A stretch of DNA of 64,000 nucleotides from Pyruvatibacter sp. HU-CL02332 (GTDB lineage: Bacteria > Pseudomonadota > Alphaproteobacteria > CGMCC-115125). The stretch spans positions 248,001 through 312,000 of the forward strand of contig NZ_BAABWK010000001.1 in the NCBI RefSeq assembly GCF_040362765.1, written 5' to 3'. Below are positions 54,106-63,891 of this stretch, piece by piece; position 1 is the stretch's first letter; each line of letters begins with the position of its first letter. The translations under genes were made by a program, and so were the position numbers. A model generated the notes under the pieces. That model searched no databases and was not told the DNA's origin. It was given only the letters and a program-made list of their open reading frames with translations.

Positions 54106-55401
54106 ATGATCGATCCGAACATCCCAGAAGACATCGCACTCGCCGTCATTGACCCACATGCCTATGCGAACGGTGACAGGATCGACGAGGCATTTGCGAA
54201 ACTGCGTAAAGACATCCCTTTGGGTGTCGCCGGACCACATGGCTTTGAGCCGTTCTGGGTCGTGACGAAACACAAGGACATTGTGGAAGTCGAACGCAAC
54301 GGCGAGGTATTTCACAACGGCGACAAGGCAACGACCCTCGTTGATGCAAGCACTGACACGGCTGTGCGTGAAATGATGGGCGGGTCCCCTCACCTGGTCC
54401 GCTCCCTCGTGCAGATGGACAACCCGGACCACAAAAACTATCGCGGCATTACGGCGGCAAACTTCATGCCGCAGGAGCTCAAGGCCCTGGAAGTCCAGGT
54501 TCGCAAAATCGCGAAGAGCTTTGTGGATCACATGGAAGAGCTGGGCCGCAAGAATGACGGTCGTTGCGACTTCGCAAAGGACGTCGCCTTCCTCTATCCG
54601 CTTCACGTCATCATGGAACTGTTGGGCGTCCCACAGTCCGATGAACCCAAGATGCTGAAATTGACACAGGAACTGTTCGGCGCCGCGGACCCCGACCTGA
54701 ATCGTACAGGAAAGGAACGCAGCGACCCAAAGGAAGCCCTTGCAGCCCTGTCAGGCACAGTAGCTGAATTCATAGAGTACTTCTCGGCAGTAACCGAGGA
54801 CCGCCGCAAGACACCGCGTGCTGACATTGCCAGCGTGATTGCCAACGGCAAGATCGAAGGTGAAGCCCTCGGCGTGCTCGAGGCGATGAGCTACTACATC
54901 ATCGTTGCCACCGCAGGCCACGACACAACGTCCGGCACCACAGCTGGCACCATGTGGGAACTTGCCAAGGACAGGGAAAAATTCCTGCAGGTCAAAGAAG
55001 ATCCCAAGCTCATTCCCCTTCTGGTTGAAGAATCCATTCGCTGGGTGACCCCGGTAAAGCACTTCATGCGCTCCGCCACGCAAGACACAGTCCTGGGTGG
55101 TCAGGAGATCAAGAAGGGTGACTGGATGATGCTTTGCTATCAGTCCGGCAATCGCGACGAAGACATCTTCGACGATCCGTTTGATTTCAAGGTCAACCGT
55201 CAGCCCAACCGCCACATTGCATTTGGCCATGGTGCCCATGTCTGCCTGGGCCAGCATCTGGCCCGTATGGAAATGCGTGCCTTGTGGGAAGAGCTGCTGC
55301 CACGTCTCGACAGCGTTGAACTGGATGGGGAACCCACCCGTATGCTGGCCAACTTCGTGTGTGGACCTAAATCTGTCCCCATCAAGTTCAAGATGAGCTA
55401 A
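54106..55401 (+). CDS. Cytochrome P450 (bacterial class I)
   Basis: 431 residues. The I-helix motif is AGHDTTS at 270-276, the ExxR pair is Glu309/Arg312 in EESIRW, and the haem loop FGHGAHVCLGQ contains the thiolate Cys380. No membrane anchor is present. It needs a ferredoxin and reductase; none is adjacent. The flavour is that of the soluble CYP families acting on fatty acids, terpenes or sterol side chains. The long frame upstream of ATG 54106 crosses the riboswitch antisense and is not coding; GGGAGAAG precedes this ATG. Confidence 0.92.
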   Translation: MIDPNIPEDIALAVIDPHAYANGDRIDEAFAKLRKDIPLGVAGPHGFEPFWVVTKHKDIVEVERNGEVFHNGDKATTLVDASTDTAVREMMGGSPHLVRSLVQMDNPDHKNYRGITAANFMPQELKALEVQVRKIAKSFVDHMEELGRKNDGRCDFAKDVAFLYPLHVIMELLGVPQSDEPKMLKLTQELFGAADPDLNRTGKERSDPKEALAALSGTVAEFIEYFSAVTEDRRKTPRADIASVIANGKIEGEALGVLEAMSYYIIVATAGHDTTSGTTAGTMWELAKDREKFLQVKEDPKLIPLLVEESIRWVTPVKHFMRSATQDTVLGGQEIKKGDWMMLCYQSGNRDEDIFDDPFDFKVNRQPNRHIAFGHGAHVCLGQHLARMEMRALWEELLPRLDSVELDGEPTRMLANFVCGPKSVPIKFKMS

Positions 55402-55460
55402 GTCGGCACAAAGCCGGCACCAACAACACGCCTACCGACGACAGCCAGGGAGCGACCGCC

Positions 55461-57518
55461 ATGTCCGCCGCCACTCAAGCCGCACCAGGCGAGAAGCAGT
55501 TCTCGCGCCTCTTCTCACCCCTTGATCTTGGACACACCAAGATCAAGAACCGCGCCCTCATGGGCTCCATGCACACGGGCCTTGAAGAAGCAGAAGATGG
55601 TTTTGAGCGCATGGCCGCCTACTACGCCGAGCGTGCGGCCGGCGGCGTCGGCATGATCATCACCGGCGGCATCTCTCCCAATGAAGAAGGCGGCCTTGGC
55701 GCCAAGCTTGCGACCTCGGAAGAAGCAGCCCAGCATCGCCTGATCACTGACGCTGTACATACAGCCGACCCGGACGTGAAAATCTGTATGCAGATCCTCC
55801 ACTCCGGGCCTCTCTCGCCCCACGAAGGCTGCGTTGCGCCCTCCCCTGTCCGCTCTCGCATTGCCCGCTTCGTGCCCAATGAACTTGACGACGCAGGCAT
55901 CGAAAAGCAGCTGTCGGATTTCGCCAATTGCGCCGCCCGCGCTCAGGAAGCGGGCTATGACGGTGTGGAAATCATCGGGTCCGCAGGCTACCTGCTCAGC
56001 ACGTTCCTTGTTGAAAAGACAAATTTGCGCACCGACCAGTGGGGCGGCTCCTATGAGAACCGCATGCGCTTCCCGCTCGAGGTTGTTCGCCGCATCCGTG
56101 AAGCGGTTGGCGAAAACTTCATCGTCATCTTCCGCATTGCAGCCATGGACATGCTGCAGGGCGGCATGTCGTGGGACGAGATCGTGACGCTTGCCAAGCG
56201 CCTTGAGGAGTTGGGCGTCAACATCATCAGCACCCATTTCACCTGGCATGAGTCAGCCGTACCGACCATTGCCACCATGGTGCCCCGGGCAGCCTTTGCC
56301 AGTGTCACGGGGCGCCTGCGCAAAGAGGTCAACATCCCCTGCATCACCAGCAACCGCATCAACATGCCGGACGTTGCGGAGCAGGTGCTGGCGGATGGCC
56401 ATGCAGATATCGTTTCCATGGCCCGCCCGATGCTTGCGGACGCCGAACTCGTGCGCAAAGCCCGCGAAGGCCGGGTGGACGAAATCAACACCTGCATTGG
56501 CTGCAATCAGGCCTGCCTCGACCACACATTCGGCGGCAATCAGGAAGTAAGCTGTCTGGTCAATCCGCGTGCCTGCCACGAAACCAAGCTGACTTACCTT
56601 CCCGCCAAAGAAAAAAAGAAGATCGCGGTCATTGGCGCGGGCCCCGCTGGCCTAGCCTATTCAGATGTTGCCGCCCAACGTGGCCATGACGTGACGCTGT
56701 ATGACTCCGCTTCTGAAATCGGCGGCCAGTTCAATCTGGCCAAGCGCATTCCCGGCAAGGAAGAGTTTTACGAAACACTCCGCTACTACAGCCGGATGAT
56801 TGAAAAACACGGCATCGACCTGCGCCTCAACACCCGCGTCTCCGCAGGCATGCTGCAGAACGAAGGCTATGACGAAGTCATCATCGCCACGGGCATCAAA
56901 CCGCGCACCCCGGATATGCCCGGCATCGACCACCCCAAAGCCATCGGCTATATCGACGCCATCACCGGCAAGAAACCTGTGGGCAAGAATGTCGCCATCA
57001 TGGGCGCTGGCGGCATCGGCTTTGACGTCGCCGAACTCATCACACACGAAGGCAAATCATCAGCCCTCGATATTGATCTGTTCGCCAAGGAATGGGGCGT
57101 TGATTTCAAGAACCACCCCCGTGGTGGCGTGACCGGCGTTGAGCCTGTCGTCGCGAAGTCCGACCGCACGGTCTATCTCATGCAGCGTAAGACAACGGGT
57201 GTGGGCAAGGGTCTTGGCAAAACCACCGGCTGGACCCATCGTCTCACTCTGCACCGTCGTGGCGTGCAGATGATGAACGGCGTTGAGTACATCCGTCTTG
57301 ATGATGACGGCCTGCATGTCCTCATCGGCAATGAACCACACTCTTTGGATGTCGACACTGTCATCGTATGCGCAGGCCAGGAGCCGCTGCGTGACCTCTA
57401 TGACGAGTTGAAGGACGCAGGCGTGAATGCATCCCTTGTGGGCGGGGCCTATGAAGCATCCGAACTGGATGCCAAACGCGCCATCAATCAGGCCTGCTAC
57501 CAGGCAGCTGCCGTTTAG
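55461..57518 (+). CDS. fadH: 2,4-dienoyl-CoA reductase (FadH-type) FMN/FAD/4Fe-4S enzyme
   Basis: 685 residues, close to E. coli FadH (672). The N-terminal OYE barrel has HSGPLSPHEG, the probable catalytic Tyr177 in GSAGYLLS and His263 in TWHESAVPTIATMVP. Cys345, Cys348, Cys352 and Cys365 (CIGCNQACLD...C) bind the 4Fe-4S cluster. A FAD/NADPH domain starts at IAVIGAGPAGLAY (388-400). It removes double bonds from unsaturated acyl-CoAs during beta-oxidation. It lies 59 bases after the P450 gene, possibly co-transcribed. Confidence 0.9.
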   Translation: MSAATQAAPGEKQFSRLFSPLDLGHTKIKNRALMGSMHTGLEEAEDGFERMAAYYAERAAGGVGMIITGGISPNEEGGLGAKLATSEEAAQHRLITDAVHTADPDVKICMQILHSGPLSPHEGCVAPSPVRSRIARFVPNELDDAGIEKQLSDFANCAARAQEAGYDGVEIIGSAGYLLSTFLVEKTNLRTDQWGGSYENRMRFPLEVVRRIREAVGENFIVIFRIAAMDMLQGGMSWDEIVTLAKRLEELGVNIISTHFTWHESAVPTIATMVPRAAFASVTGRLRKEVNIPCITSNRINMPDVAEQVLADGHADIVSMARPMLADAELVRKAREGRVDEINTCIGCNQACLDHTFGGNQEVSCLVNPRACHETKLTYLPAKEKKKIAVIGAGPAGLAYSDVAAQRGHDVTLYDSASEIGGQFNLAKRIPGKEEFYETLRYYSRMIEKHGIDLRLNTRVSAGMLQNEGYDEVIIATGIKPRTPDMPGIDHPKAIGYIDAITGKKPVGKNVAIMGAGGIGFDVAELITHEGKSSALDIDLFAKEWGVDFKNHPRGGVTGVEPVVAKSDRTVYLMQRKTTGVGKGLGKTTGWTHRLTLHRRGVQMMNGVEYIRLDDDGLHVLIGNEPHSLDVDTVIVCAGQEPLRDLYDELKDAGVNASLVGGAYEASELDAKRAINQACYQAAAV

Positions 57519-57695
57519 TTTCCCGCTTCTACCGAAAGGGAAAGCCGCACTGACACGATATTGTGAGTGATGGATGGCTGGCCAATAAACGCTGCGCGGT
57601 CCAAAACCAAACCACGGCGTTCTGCCAAAACCATTTGTGATCGCGCACCAGAAACGCCAACTAGGCCATGAACCCCTCAAAAACGGAGTATTCTC

Positions 57696-58349
57696 ATGTC
57701 CCTGCAGACCTTACTGGAAGAAACCCGGGCCGGTGCCTCTAAACGAATTCCTGAAGAAGCCCTGGCCGTCATGCGCGCTGCTGACGAAGAGCTTGTTGCA
57801 AAGGGTGTCGGTCAGGATGCGTTGAAGGTTGGCGACACCCTACCTGACGCGACTTTTACCAGCGCCACTGGCGACACCGTGCAAATGTCGAGCCTCCTCG
57901 CCAACGGCCCACTGATCATCAATTTCTATCGCGGCGGCTGGTGCCCATACTGCAATTTTGAGCTCAAGGCCTATCAGGACCTTCTGGGCGACATCACCGC
58001 CCTGGGCGCACAGCTTGTGGCAGTGACACCGGAGAAGCCCGACAACTCGCTCTCCACCTCCGAGAAGAACGCACTGACATTCCCGGTTCTCACCGACAAT
58101 GAAAATGCATTCGCCAAGGCCCTGGGCATCGCGTTCGAGCTACCTAAGCCGTTGCAGGATCTTTATGGCAAGTTCGGCATGGACCTGCCCGGCCTCAATG
58201 CTGGATCCGGCTGGTCATTGCCCATCCCGGCCACCTTCGTAGTGGATGCCGATGGCAAAATCGTGCTGGCCGATGTGGACGTGAATTACACGCGCCGCCT
58301 TGAACCATCAGATGCGCTCGCAGCCCTCAAGGCCAGTCTCGCAGCCTAG
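57696..58349 (+). CDS. Peroxiredoxin-like (AhpC/TSA family) protein
   Basis: 217 residues with a thioredoxin-like fold. The active-site segment NFYRGGWCPYCNFEL has Cys83 and Cys86, a CxxC arrangement different from the single peroxidatic Cys of standard Prx (VCPTE). This is the family often annotated peroxiredoxin-like/redoxin. It may be a thiol oxidoreductase rather than a classic peroxidase. An ~45-residue helical N-terminus precedes the domain. Convergent with eutC. Confidence 0.83.
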   Translation: MSLQTLLEETRAGASKRIPEEALAVMRAADEELVAKGVGQDALKVGDTLPDATFTSATGDTVQMSSLLANGPLIINFYRGGWCPYCNFELKAYQDLLGDITALGAQLVAVTPEKPDNSLSTSEKNALTFPVLTDNENAFAKALGIAFELPKPLQDLYGKFGMDLPGLNAGSGWSLPIPATFVVDADGKIVLADVDVNYTRRLEPSDALAALKASLAA

Positions 58350-58361
58350 CAGCGTCGCAGC

Positions 58362-59108
58362 CTAACCGTCAGCAGGATGTTCATTCGCGACCTGCAATGG
58401 GGCGTCGTCTTTAAGGGCGACGCCCGTCAGGCTCAATGCCCGAGCCCGCCCCAGCAGATAGGCAATCTTGTGCCCCGCGCCCTCTGGCGTCAGACCTTTG
58501 TCTCGAATGTTGGAGACACAGTTGCGGTCTGCATTCTGTCGCCCCACCCGCGGGCCATAGGTCAGATACGCGCCCAGACTGTCTGCAGCTGAGAGCCCTG
58601 GACGTTCCCCGATCAACATCACCGCAAGTTTAGCGCCCACCGCCTCACCAATCGGGTCTGCCAAGGCCACACGGGCCTGCTGTGCAATAACAACCGGGCC
58701 GACATCCCAACCGTCGAGATGCGCAAGAGTGGCTGCTAGCGTCGCTACACCATTCTCCATCACCGCGCGGGCTGAAAGACCATCCCCAAGGACAAACACA
58801 ACGTCACAGTTGTCACGCGCTGACAGGACTGCATCCAACTGACGGCCAAGGTCCGGTCGCTGTAAGAACGCCTCGCGGTTGTGCGCCCGCGAGGCGACCA
58901 GCTCAACCGGCAGCGAGACACCGGCATCGACCAGTTGCTGTCTCAGAACGTCGACATCCATACTCCCATGAACCGCGTCGCGCGCCTGAGCGTGAGCAAG
59001 CTGAAAAGCCAGCACCTCGTCCGTCGGCAAGGCATTGCCGCTTCGGCCAAGCGCAATCCGCGCATCGGTGTGTTGGCGTAGAAATTGCCAGCGATCAGGA
59101 GCCGTCAT
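58362..59108 (-). CDS. eutC: Ethanolamine ammonia-lyase small subunit
   Basis: 248 residues of EutC. TDARIALGRSG lies at the start, followed by DAVLSARDNCDVVFVLGDGLSA, GEAVGAKLAVMLIGERPGLSAADSLGAYLTYGP and RNCVSNIRDKG. It binds adenosylcobalamin together with EutB. It overlaps eutB by four bases. Confidence 0.95.
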   Translation of the reverse strand: MTAPDRWQFLRQHTDARIALGRSGNALPTDEVLAFQLAHAQARDAVHGSMDVDVLRQQLVDAGVSLPVELVASRAHNREAFLQRPDLGRQLDAVLSARDNCDVVFVLGDGLSARAVMENGVATLAATLAHLDGWDVGPVVIAQQARVALADPIGEAVGAKLAVMLIGERPGLSAADSLGAYLTYGPRVGRQNADRNCVSNIRDKGLTPEGAGHKIAYLLGRARALSLTGVALKDDAPLQVANEHPADG

Positions 59109-60505
59109 CGCGCCTGCTCCTCAAAACCCAGCAATTTGGTGGCGCCGGACCGATCTGTGAGCTGCGGTCGCACGCGACCGAGTTCATCCATGATTTCCAT
59201 GGATCGCAGCCACGCTTCAAATTCAGGTGCCGGCTTGAGACCAAGCACATCGCGCACATACAGCGCATCGTGAAACGAAGTGGATTGATAGCTGAGCATG
59301 ATGTCGTCGGCACCGGGCACACCCATGATGAAGGTGCACCCTGCAACGCCCAGAAGTGTCAGCAAGCCATCCATATCGTTCTGGTCGGCTTCCGCATGGT
59401 TGGTGTAGCAGACGTCCACACCCATGGGCACACCAAGCAGTTTGCCGCAGAAATGGTCTTCCAGACCTGCACGCATGATCTGCTTGCCGTCATACAGGTA
59501 CTCCGGCCCGATGAAGCCCACCACCGTGTTGGTCAAAAACGGCTCGAACTTCCGCGCCACCGCATAGGCGCGCGCCTCAACGGTCTGCTGATCAATGCCG
59601 TGGTGAGCATCGGCTGACAGAGCCGCCCCCTGCCCTGTCTCGAAATACATCACATTGTTGCCCACCGTCCCGCGACCAAGTGATCGCGCCATGGCGTTGG
59701 CTTCAGCGAGCATATCGAGGGTGATGCCGAAACTTTCATTGGCAGCCTGCGTCCCCGCTATCGACTGGAACACCAGGTCGACCGGCGCACCCATCTTCAT
59801 GGCTTCCAAGGCGGTTGTTACATGGGCAAGCACACAGGATTGGGTGGGAATATCAAACCGGGTGCGGACATCATCAATCAGATGCAGAAGACGCACCATG
59901 GCATCCACACTGTCCGTTGCCGGGTTAATGCCGATCAAGGCATCGCCACACCCATACATCAGGCCGTCAAGGATTGAAGCCGCAATCCCCTTGGGATCAT
60001 CCGTGGGGTGATTGGGCTGCAGCCGCACCCCCAGCTGCCCCATGCCCCCCATCGTCGAGCGGAAGCCGGTAATGACACGGCACTTGCGCGCCACTGCAAT
60101 CAGATCCTGGTTGCGCATGAGCTTTGAGACCGCAGCCACCATTTCAGGCATCAGACCCGGCACCAGGGCTGAAAGGGCAGCAGACGTTGCTTCATCACCC
60201 AGCAGCCAGTCCCGGAACCCGCCGACCGTCAGGCTGCGTGCGGGTTCAAACGCACCTGCGTCATGGTCATCCACGATGAGCCGCGTGACATCATCGTCTT
60301 CATAGGAAATCAGGTGATGGTCGAGAAACGCTGCAAGCGGAACATCGGCCAGCGCATAACACGCGGCCGCCCGCTCGGCTTCACTCAAGGCAGCAACACC
60401 CGCCAGCGCATCACCAGACCGGTGCGGACTGGCCTTTGCAAGCAAATCCCGCAGCCCATCAAACTGATAGACCGTGCCGCCGATGGCATGCCGATAAAGT
60501 GTCAA
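59105..60505 (-). CDS. eutB: Ethanolamine ammonia-lyase large subunit
   Basis: 466 residues of EutB, a TIM barrel that cleaves ethanolamine to acetaldehyde and ammonia. SGDALAGVAA, the stretch from CRVITGFRSTMGGMGQ to QPNHPTDDP, LIGINPATDS and PGADDIMLSYQSTSFHD are clear family blocks. TTG 60505 aligns exactly with the E. coli start relative to VYQF and has GGGG six bases upstream; GTG 60541 adds 12 residues that are an internal repeat. No microcompartment, reactivase (eutA) or eut dehydrogenase genes are present. Confidence 0.94.
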   Translation of the reverse strand: MTLYRHAIGGTVYQFDGLRDLLAKASPHRSGDALAGVAALSEAERAAACYALADVPLAAFLDHHLISYEDDDVTRLIVDDHDAGAFEPARSLTVGGFRDWLLGDEATSAALSALVPGLMPEMVAAVSKLMRNQDLIAVARKCRVITGFRSTMGGMGQLGVRLQPNHPTDDPKGIAASILDGLMYGCGDALIGINPATDSVDAMVRLLHLIDDVRTRFDIPTQSCVLAHVTTALEAMKMGAPVDLVFQSIAGTQAANESFGITLDMLAEANAMARSLGRGTVGNNVMYFETGQGAALSADAHHGIDQQTVEARAYAVARKFEPFLTNTVVGFIGPEYLYDGKQIMRAGLEDHFCGKLLGVPMGVDVCYTNHAEADQNDMDGLLTLLGVAGCTFIMGVPGADDIMLSYQSTSFHDALYVRDVLGLKPAPEFEAWLRSMEIMDELGRVRPQLTDRSGATKLLGFEEQAR

Positions 60506-60530
60506 ACCCACCCCCGAAAGTGTCAGACCC
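60496..60530. repeat. 21-bp-period direct repeat over the eutB start
   Basis: AAAGTGTCAAACCC at 60496-60509 recurs as AAAGTGTCAGACCC at 60517-60530, 13 of 14 bases identical. The period of 21 equals seven codons and two helical turns. It duplicates the likely TTG start region and produces the LTLSGVGLTL pattern if translated from further upstream. Confidence 0.6.
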
Positions 60531-60585
60531 GCCAGCAACACCGGCAGTCACACAATCATACAGGGTCTCGTCTCACCTTGGAAAT

Positions 60586-60661
<76 letters not shown>

Positions 60662-60819
60662 CGCCGGGCAGGAGGATCAGCGTCCGGGAAATTCAAGAAT
60701 CTCCGTTGGAAAAGACGCTGCCTGCGCGAACGATGGCGGGTGATAGCAAAGCCCTGCGCCCGCCGCAAGTAGCCAGTGGTGATTTGTCCTGACGGAAAAA
60801 GCCGCGCCAGCCAAATTGG

Positions 60820-61965
60820 CTAGATGATGCCGCCGCCGCGTGGCAATTCCTCGCCTCGATGCACATAGATGCTCATCAAAAGACCGAACCCGGCCAGAAT
60901 GACCAGCATGGCGGACCCGCCATAGGACACCAGCGGCAGAGGCACACCCACGATCGGGATAAGCCCCATCACCATGGCGACATTGATGAAGACATAGAGG
61001 AAGAAGTTGACGGCGAGAGCGGCCACCAGCAGTCGGCCGAATTGATGACGAATGCCGATGGCAACCGTCAATGCAAAGCCAAGCACCGCCGCGTACAGCC
61101 CCATGAGAGCAAGCCCGCCCATCAGGCCCATTTCCTCAGACAGCATCACGAAAATAAAGTCGGTCTGTTTCTCCGGCAGGAAGTTCAGATGGCTTTGGGT
61201 GCCTTCCATGAAGCCCTTGCCCCACACACTGCCTGAGCCCAGCGCAATCTTGGCCTGGGTGGTGTGATAGCCAGCCCCCAGCGGGTCCCTAGATGGATCA
61301 AGGAAGGTGAACACCCGCTCTTTTTGATAGGGGTGCAAGAATTCCCAGACGATGGGAATGGCAGCAAGCGCAGCAGCACCCGCTGCAATAATGTAGCGCC
61401 AGGACAGACCGGCCATGAAGATGATGGAAATGCCCACGACGGACAGCAGCAGCGCCGTACCAAGGTCCGGCTGACGCAGGACCAGGGCCACGGGCAAGGC
61501 GATGAACGCCAGCGCTGGCAAAAGATACAGCGGATGAGAGACCCGGTCCTGTTCCAGCACGTGATAGTAGCGCGCCAGTGCCAGAGCCAGCGTGATCTTC
61601 ATGAGTTCTGAGGGCTGAAGCTGAATGAAGCCAAGATTGATCCAGCGCGTCGCACCCATACCCGTGGTACCCGCAACCTCAACGGCAATCAGCAACAACA
61701 AGGCAAAGGCGTAGGCCGGATAAGCAAGCTGTAGCCATATGCGCGGGTCGATCAGCGCAAACACCAGCAAGATTGCCATACCCATGCCAAAACGGATCAT
61801 CTGCCGCGACGCCCACGGATCAAAACTGCCGTCGGCGGCTGAATACAGCATCGCAAAACCAACCGCAGCGATCGCCGTGATGAGCAGCACAAACACCCAG
61901 TTGATCTCGTAGAGCTTGTCCACAAGGCTCATGCGACCGGAGCGTGAAATGGCCTCCATCACCAT
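60820..61965 (-). CDS. rodA: Rod-shape peptidoglycan glycosyltransferase RodA
   Basis: 381 residues with ten predicted membrane helices of the SEDS family. GATRWINLGFIQLQPSELMKI, FLEP-type loop segments (HLNFLPEKQTDFIFVMLSEEMG) and PLPLVSYGGSAM are diagnostic. It polymerises lipid II during cell elongation with the transpeptidase PBP2 encoded just upstream. Its start overlaps the mrdA stop (TGATG). An internal ATG (MSLVDKLYEINW) could also serve as start. Confidence 0.95.
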   Translation of the reverse strand: MVMEAISRSGRMSLVDKLYEINWVFVLLITAIAAVGFAMLYSAADGSFDPWASRQMIRFGMGMAILLVFALIDPRIWLQLAYPAYAFALLLLIAVEVAGTTGMGATRWINLGFIQLQPSELMKITLALALARYYHVLEQDRVSHPLYLLPALAFIALPVALVLRQPDLGTALLLSVVGISIIFMAGLSWRYIIAAGAAALAAIPIVWEFLHPYQKERVFTFLDPSRDPLGAGYHTTQAKIALGSGSVWGKGFMEGTQSHLNFLPEKQTDFIFVMLSEEMGLMGGLALMGLYAAVLGFALTVAIGIRHQFGRLLVAALAVNFFLYVFINVAMVMGLIPIVGVPLPLVSYGGSAMLVILAGFGLLMSIYVHRGEELPRGGGII

Positions 61966-63881
61966 CAGCCACGACCTCCTGAAGCATCCACAGGGCTCTC
62001 AAGCGACGTCACATCGCTGCCCGGCGTCAACTGTTCATAAGCGGACATCTGCATGGGATCGCGCGTCAGCACGCGGGTCATGATGTCTTTCGCCACCGGC
62101 GCCGCCGCACGACTACCACCGCCGCCGTGATCGACAATGACGGAAATTGAATAGCGTGGATTTTCAACGGGTCCATACCCCACGAACAACGCGTGGTCGC
62201 GGAACTTCCATGGCAGTTCGTTGTTCTTGAGCACACCCCTGGCCCGTTCTTCACGGGAAATGCGGCGCACGAGAGCTGTCCCGGTCTTGCCGGCCATGCT
62301 GGCATTTTCGAGTGGCAGCCGGGAACGGAAGGCTGTGCCGCCGGGAATGTTGACCACCGCGTCCATGCCGTCCTGAATGACTTTCATATGAGCCGGATCA
62401 ATACCCATCGGCACCACCTGAGGCATTTGACGTAGCTGTCCGCCGACGGATCGCACAAGCCACGGCCGAATGCCATTGCCGCCATTGGCGATACGCGCTG
62501 CCATGGTTGCCAGCTGCAGCGGCGTCGTCAGCACATAGCCCTGCCCGATCGATGCATTGAGCGTTTCGCCCTGTTGCCAGGAAATACCCGTCGTGGCCCG
62601 TTTCCACCCCCGCGACGGCACGAGGCCCGATTTCTCGCCTGCCATATCAATCGCCAGCTGGTCACCCAGACCAAAGCGGCGAGACATTTCCTCGATCTTG
62701 TCGATGCCGACGCGCTTGCCGATGTCATAGAAATACACATTGCAGGATTGCTTGATGGCCTCGACCATATTCACCGGACCATGCCCCCCGCGCTTCCAGC
62801 AGTGGAAATCATGATTACCCAGTGTCACCTTGCCCGTGCACGATATCATGCGACGCGGGCTGATGACCCCAGCCTCAAGTGCGGCAAGAGCAACAATCAT
62901 CTTGTAGGTAGACCCCGGCGGGTATTGCCCGGCCAGCGTCTTGTTCACCAAAGGGTTGAGCTCATTGTTCGTCAGCCCGTCCCACTCGGCCTGACTAAGG
63001 CCAACGTTGAACAAGTTGGGGTCAAAGCCCGGCGCTGACACAATCGACACCAGTTCACCGGTCAACACATCCATCACAACGACGGATGCACTCTCCCCGC
63101 GTACGCGCTCGGTCGCATATCGCTGAATGTCCATGTCGAGGGTCAGAACAACTTCATCCCCCGGCGTACCGGGATCCTTGGCCAGTTCGCGGATGACACG
63201 GCCAAACGCATTCACCTCAACGCGGCTGTTGCCGGCGCGACCGCGCAATTCATTTTCCAGCAGCCGCTCAACGCCGGACCGTCCGACGCGGAAGCCCGGC
63301 AGCTGCAAAAGCGGGTCGTTGGCGCCCTCAAGATCCTTGTCCGTTACAGCGGCCACATAGCCCACCACATGGGCCAGGTCTTCCCCATACGGATAGTGCC
63401 GCGTATCGCCCACTTCCGGCTGAAGACCGGGTAGATCAGGCGTGTGGATGTTGATCTCTGCAAAGGATTCCCACTCAAGGTTTTCAGCAACCGTGAGAGG
63501 AACAAAGCCACGCTTCTGCCGCACTTCGCGCAACAGGCGCTTACGGGTCCGGTCAGAAATGGGAATAATCTCGGACAGCTTGTCGAGAGTGGTCTCGACG
63601 TCATCGGTCTGCTCGGGGATCAGCACAACGCGGAAGTTTTGACGGTTGGATGCCAGCTTCTCTCCGAAGCGGTCCAGAATCTCACCCCGCAGGGGAGGCA
63701 ACAGCCGAACATTGACGCGGTTTTCTTCAGCCAGGATTTCATATTCCTGGCTCTCTATCACCTGCAGGTAGTACATCCGTCCGGCAAGCACCGTGAAGAG
63801 CGCGAGCTGTCCGCCACCAAGAATGGCGGCTCGGCGGGAGAACATCTTCTGCTTGTCTGCATCGCGATCATCTAGAGCCAT
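61965..63881 (-). CDS. mrdA: Penicillin-binding protein 2 (elongation transpeptidase)
   Basis: 638 residues: a membrane anchor (about 18-40), a dimerisation/pedestal domain (PPLRGEILDRFG at 62-73), and a transpeptidase domain with Ser324-x-x-Lys327 in PPGSTYKM, Ser379-Cys-Asn381 and Lys532-Thr-Gly. It cross-links peptidoglycan for sidewall growth with RodA. It sits between mreD and rodA in the usual alphaproteobacterial order. Confidence 0.96.
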   Translation of the reverse strand: MALDDRDADKQKMFSRRAAILGGGQLALFTVLAGRMYYLQVIESQEYEILAEENRVNVRLLPPLRGEILDRFGEKLASNRQNFRVVLIPEQTDDVETTLDKLSEIIPISDRTRKRLLREVRQKRGFVPLTVAENLEWESFAEINIHTPDLPGLQPEVGDTRHYPYGEDLAHVVGYVAAVTDKDLEGANDPLLQLPGFRVGRSGVERLLENELRGRAGNSRVEVNAFGRVIRELAKDPGTPGDEVVLTLDMDIQRYATERVRGESASVVVMDVLTGELVSIVSAPGFDPNLFNVGLSQAEWDGLTNNELNPLVNKTLAGQYPPGSTYKMIVALAALEAGVISPRRMISCTGKVTLGNHDFHCWKRGGHGPVNMVEAIKQSCNVYFYDIGKRVGIDKIEEMSRRFGLGDQLAIDMAGEKSGLVPSRGWKRATTGISWQQGETLNASIGQGYVLTTPLQLATMAARIANGGNGIRPWLVRSVGGQLRQMPQVVPMGIDPAHMKVIQDGMDAVVNIPGGTAFRSRLPLENASMAGKTGTALVRRISREERARGVLKNNELPWKFRDHALFVGYGPVENPRYSISVIVDHGGGGSRAAAPVAKDIMTRVLTRDPMQMSAYEQLTPGSDVTSLESPVDASGGRG

Positions 63882-63891
63882 TGGTCCACCC

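Noticed and set aside
57519-57543. TTTCCC/GGGAAA inverted repeat after fadH as a terminator
   Set aside because: Only six base pairs with a 13-base loop and no T-tract; too weak to call.
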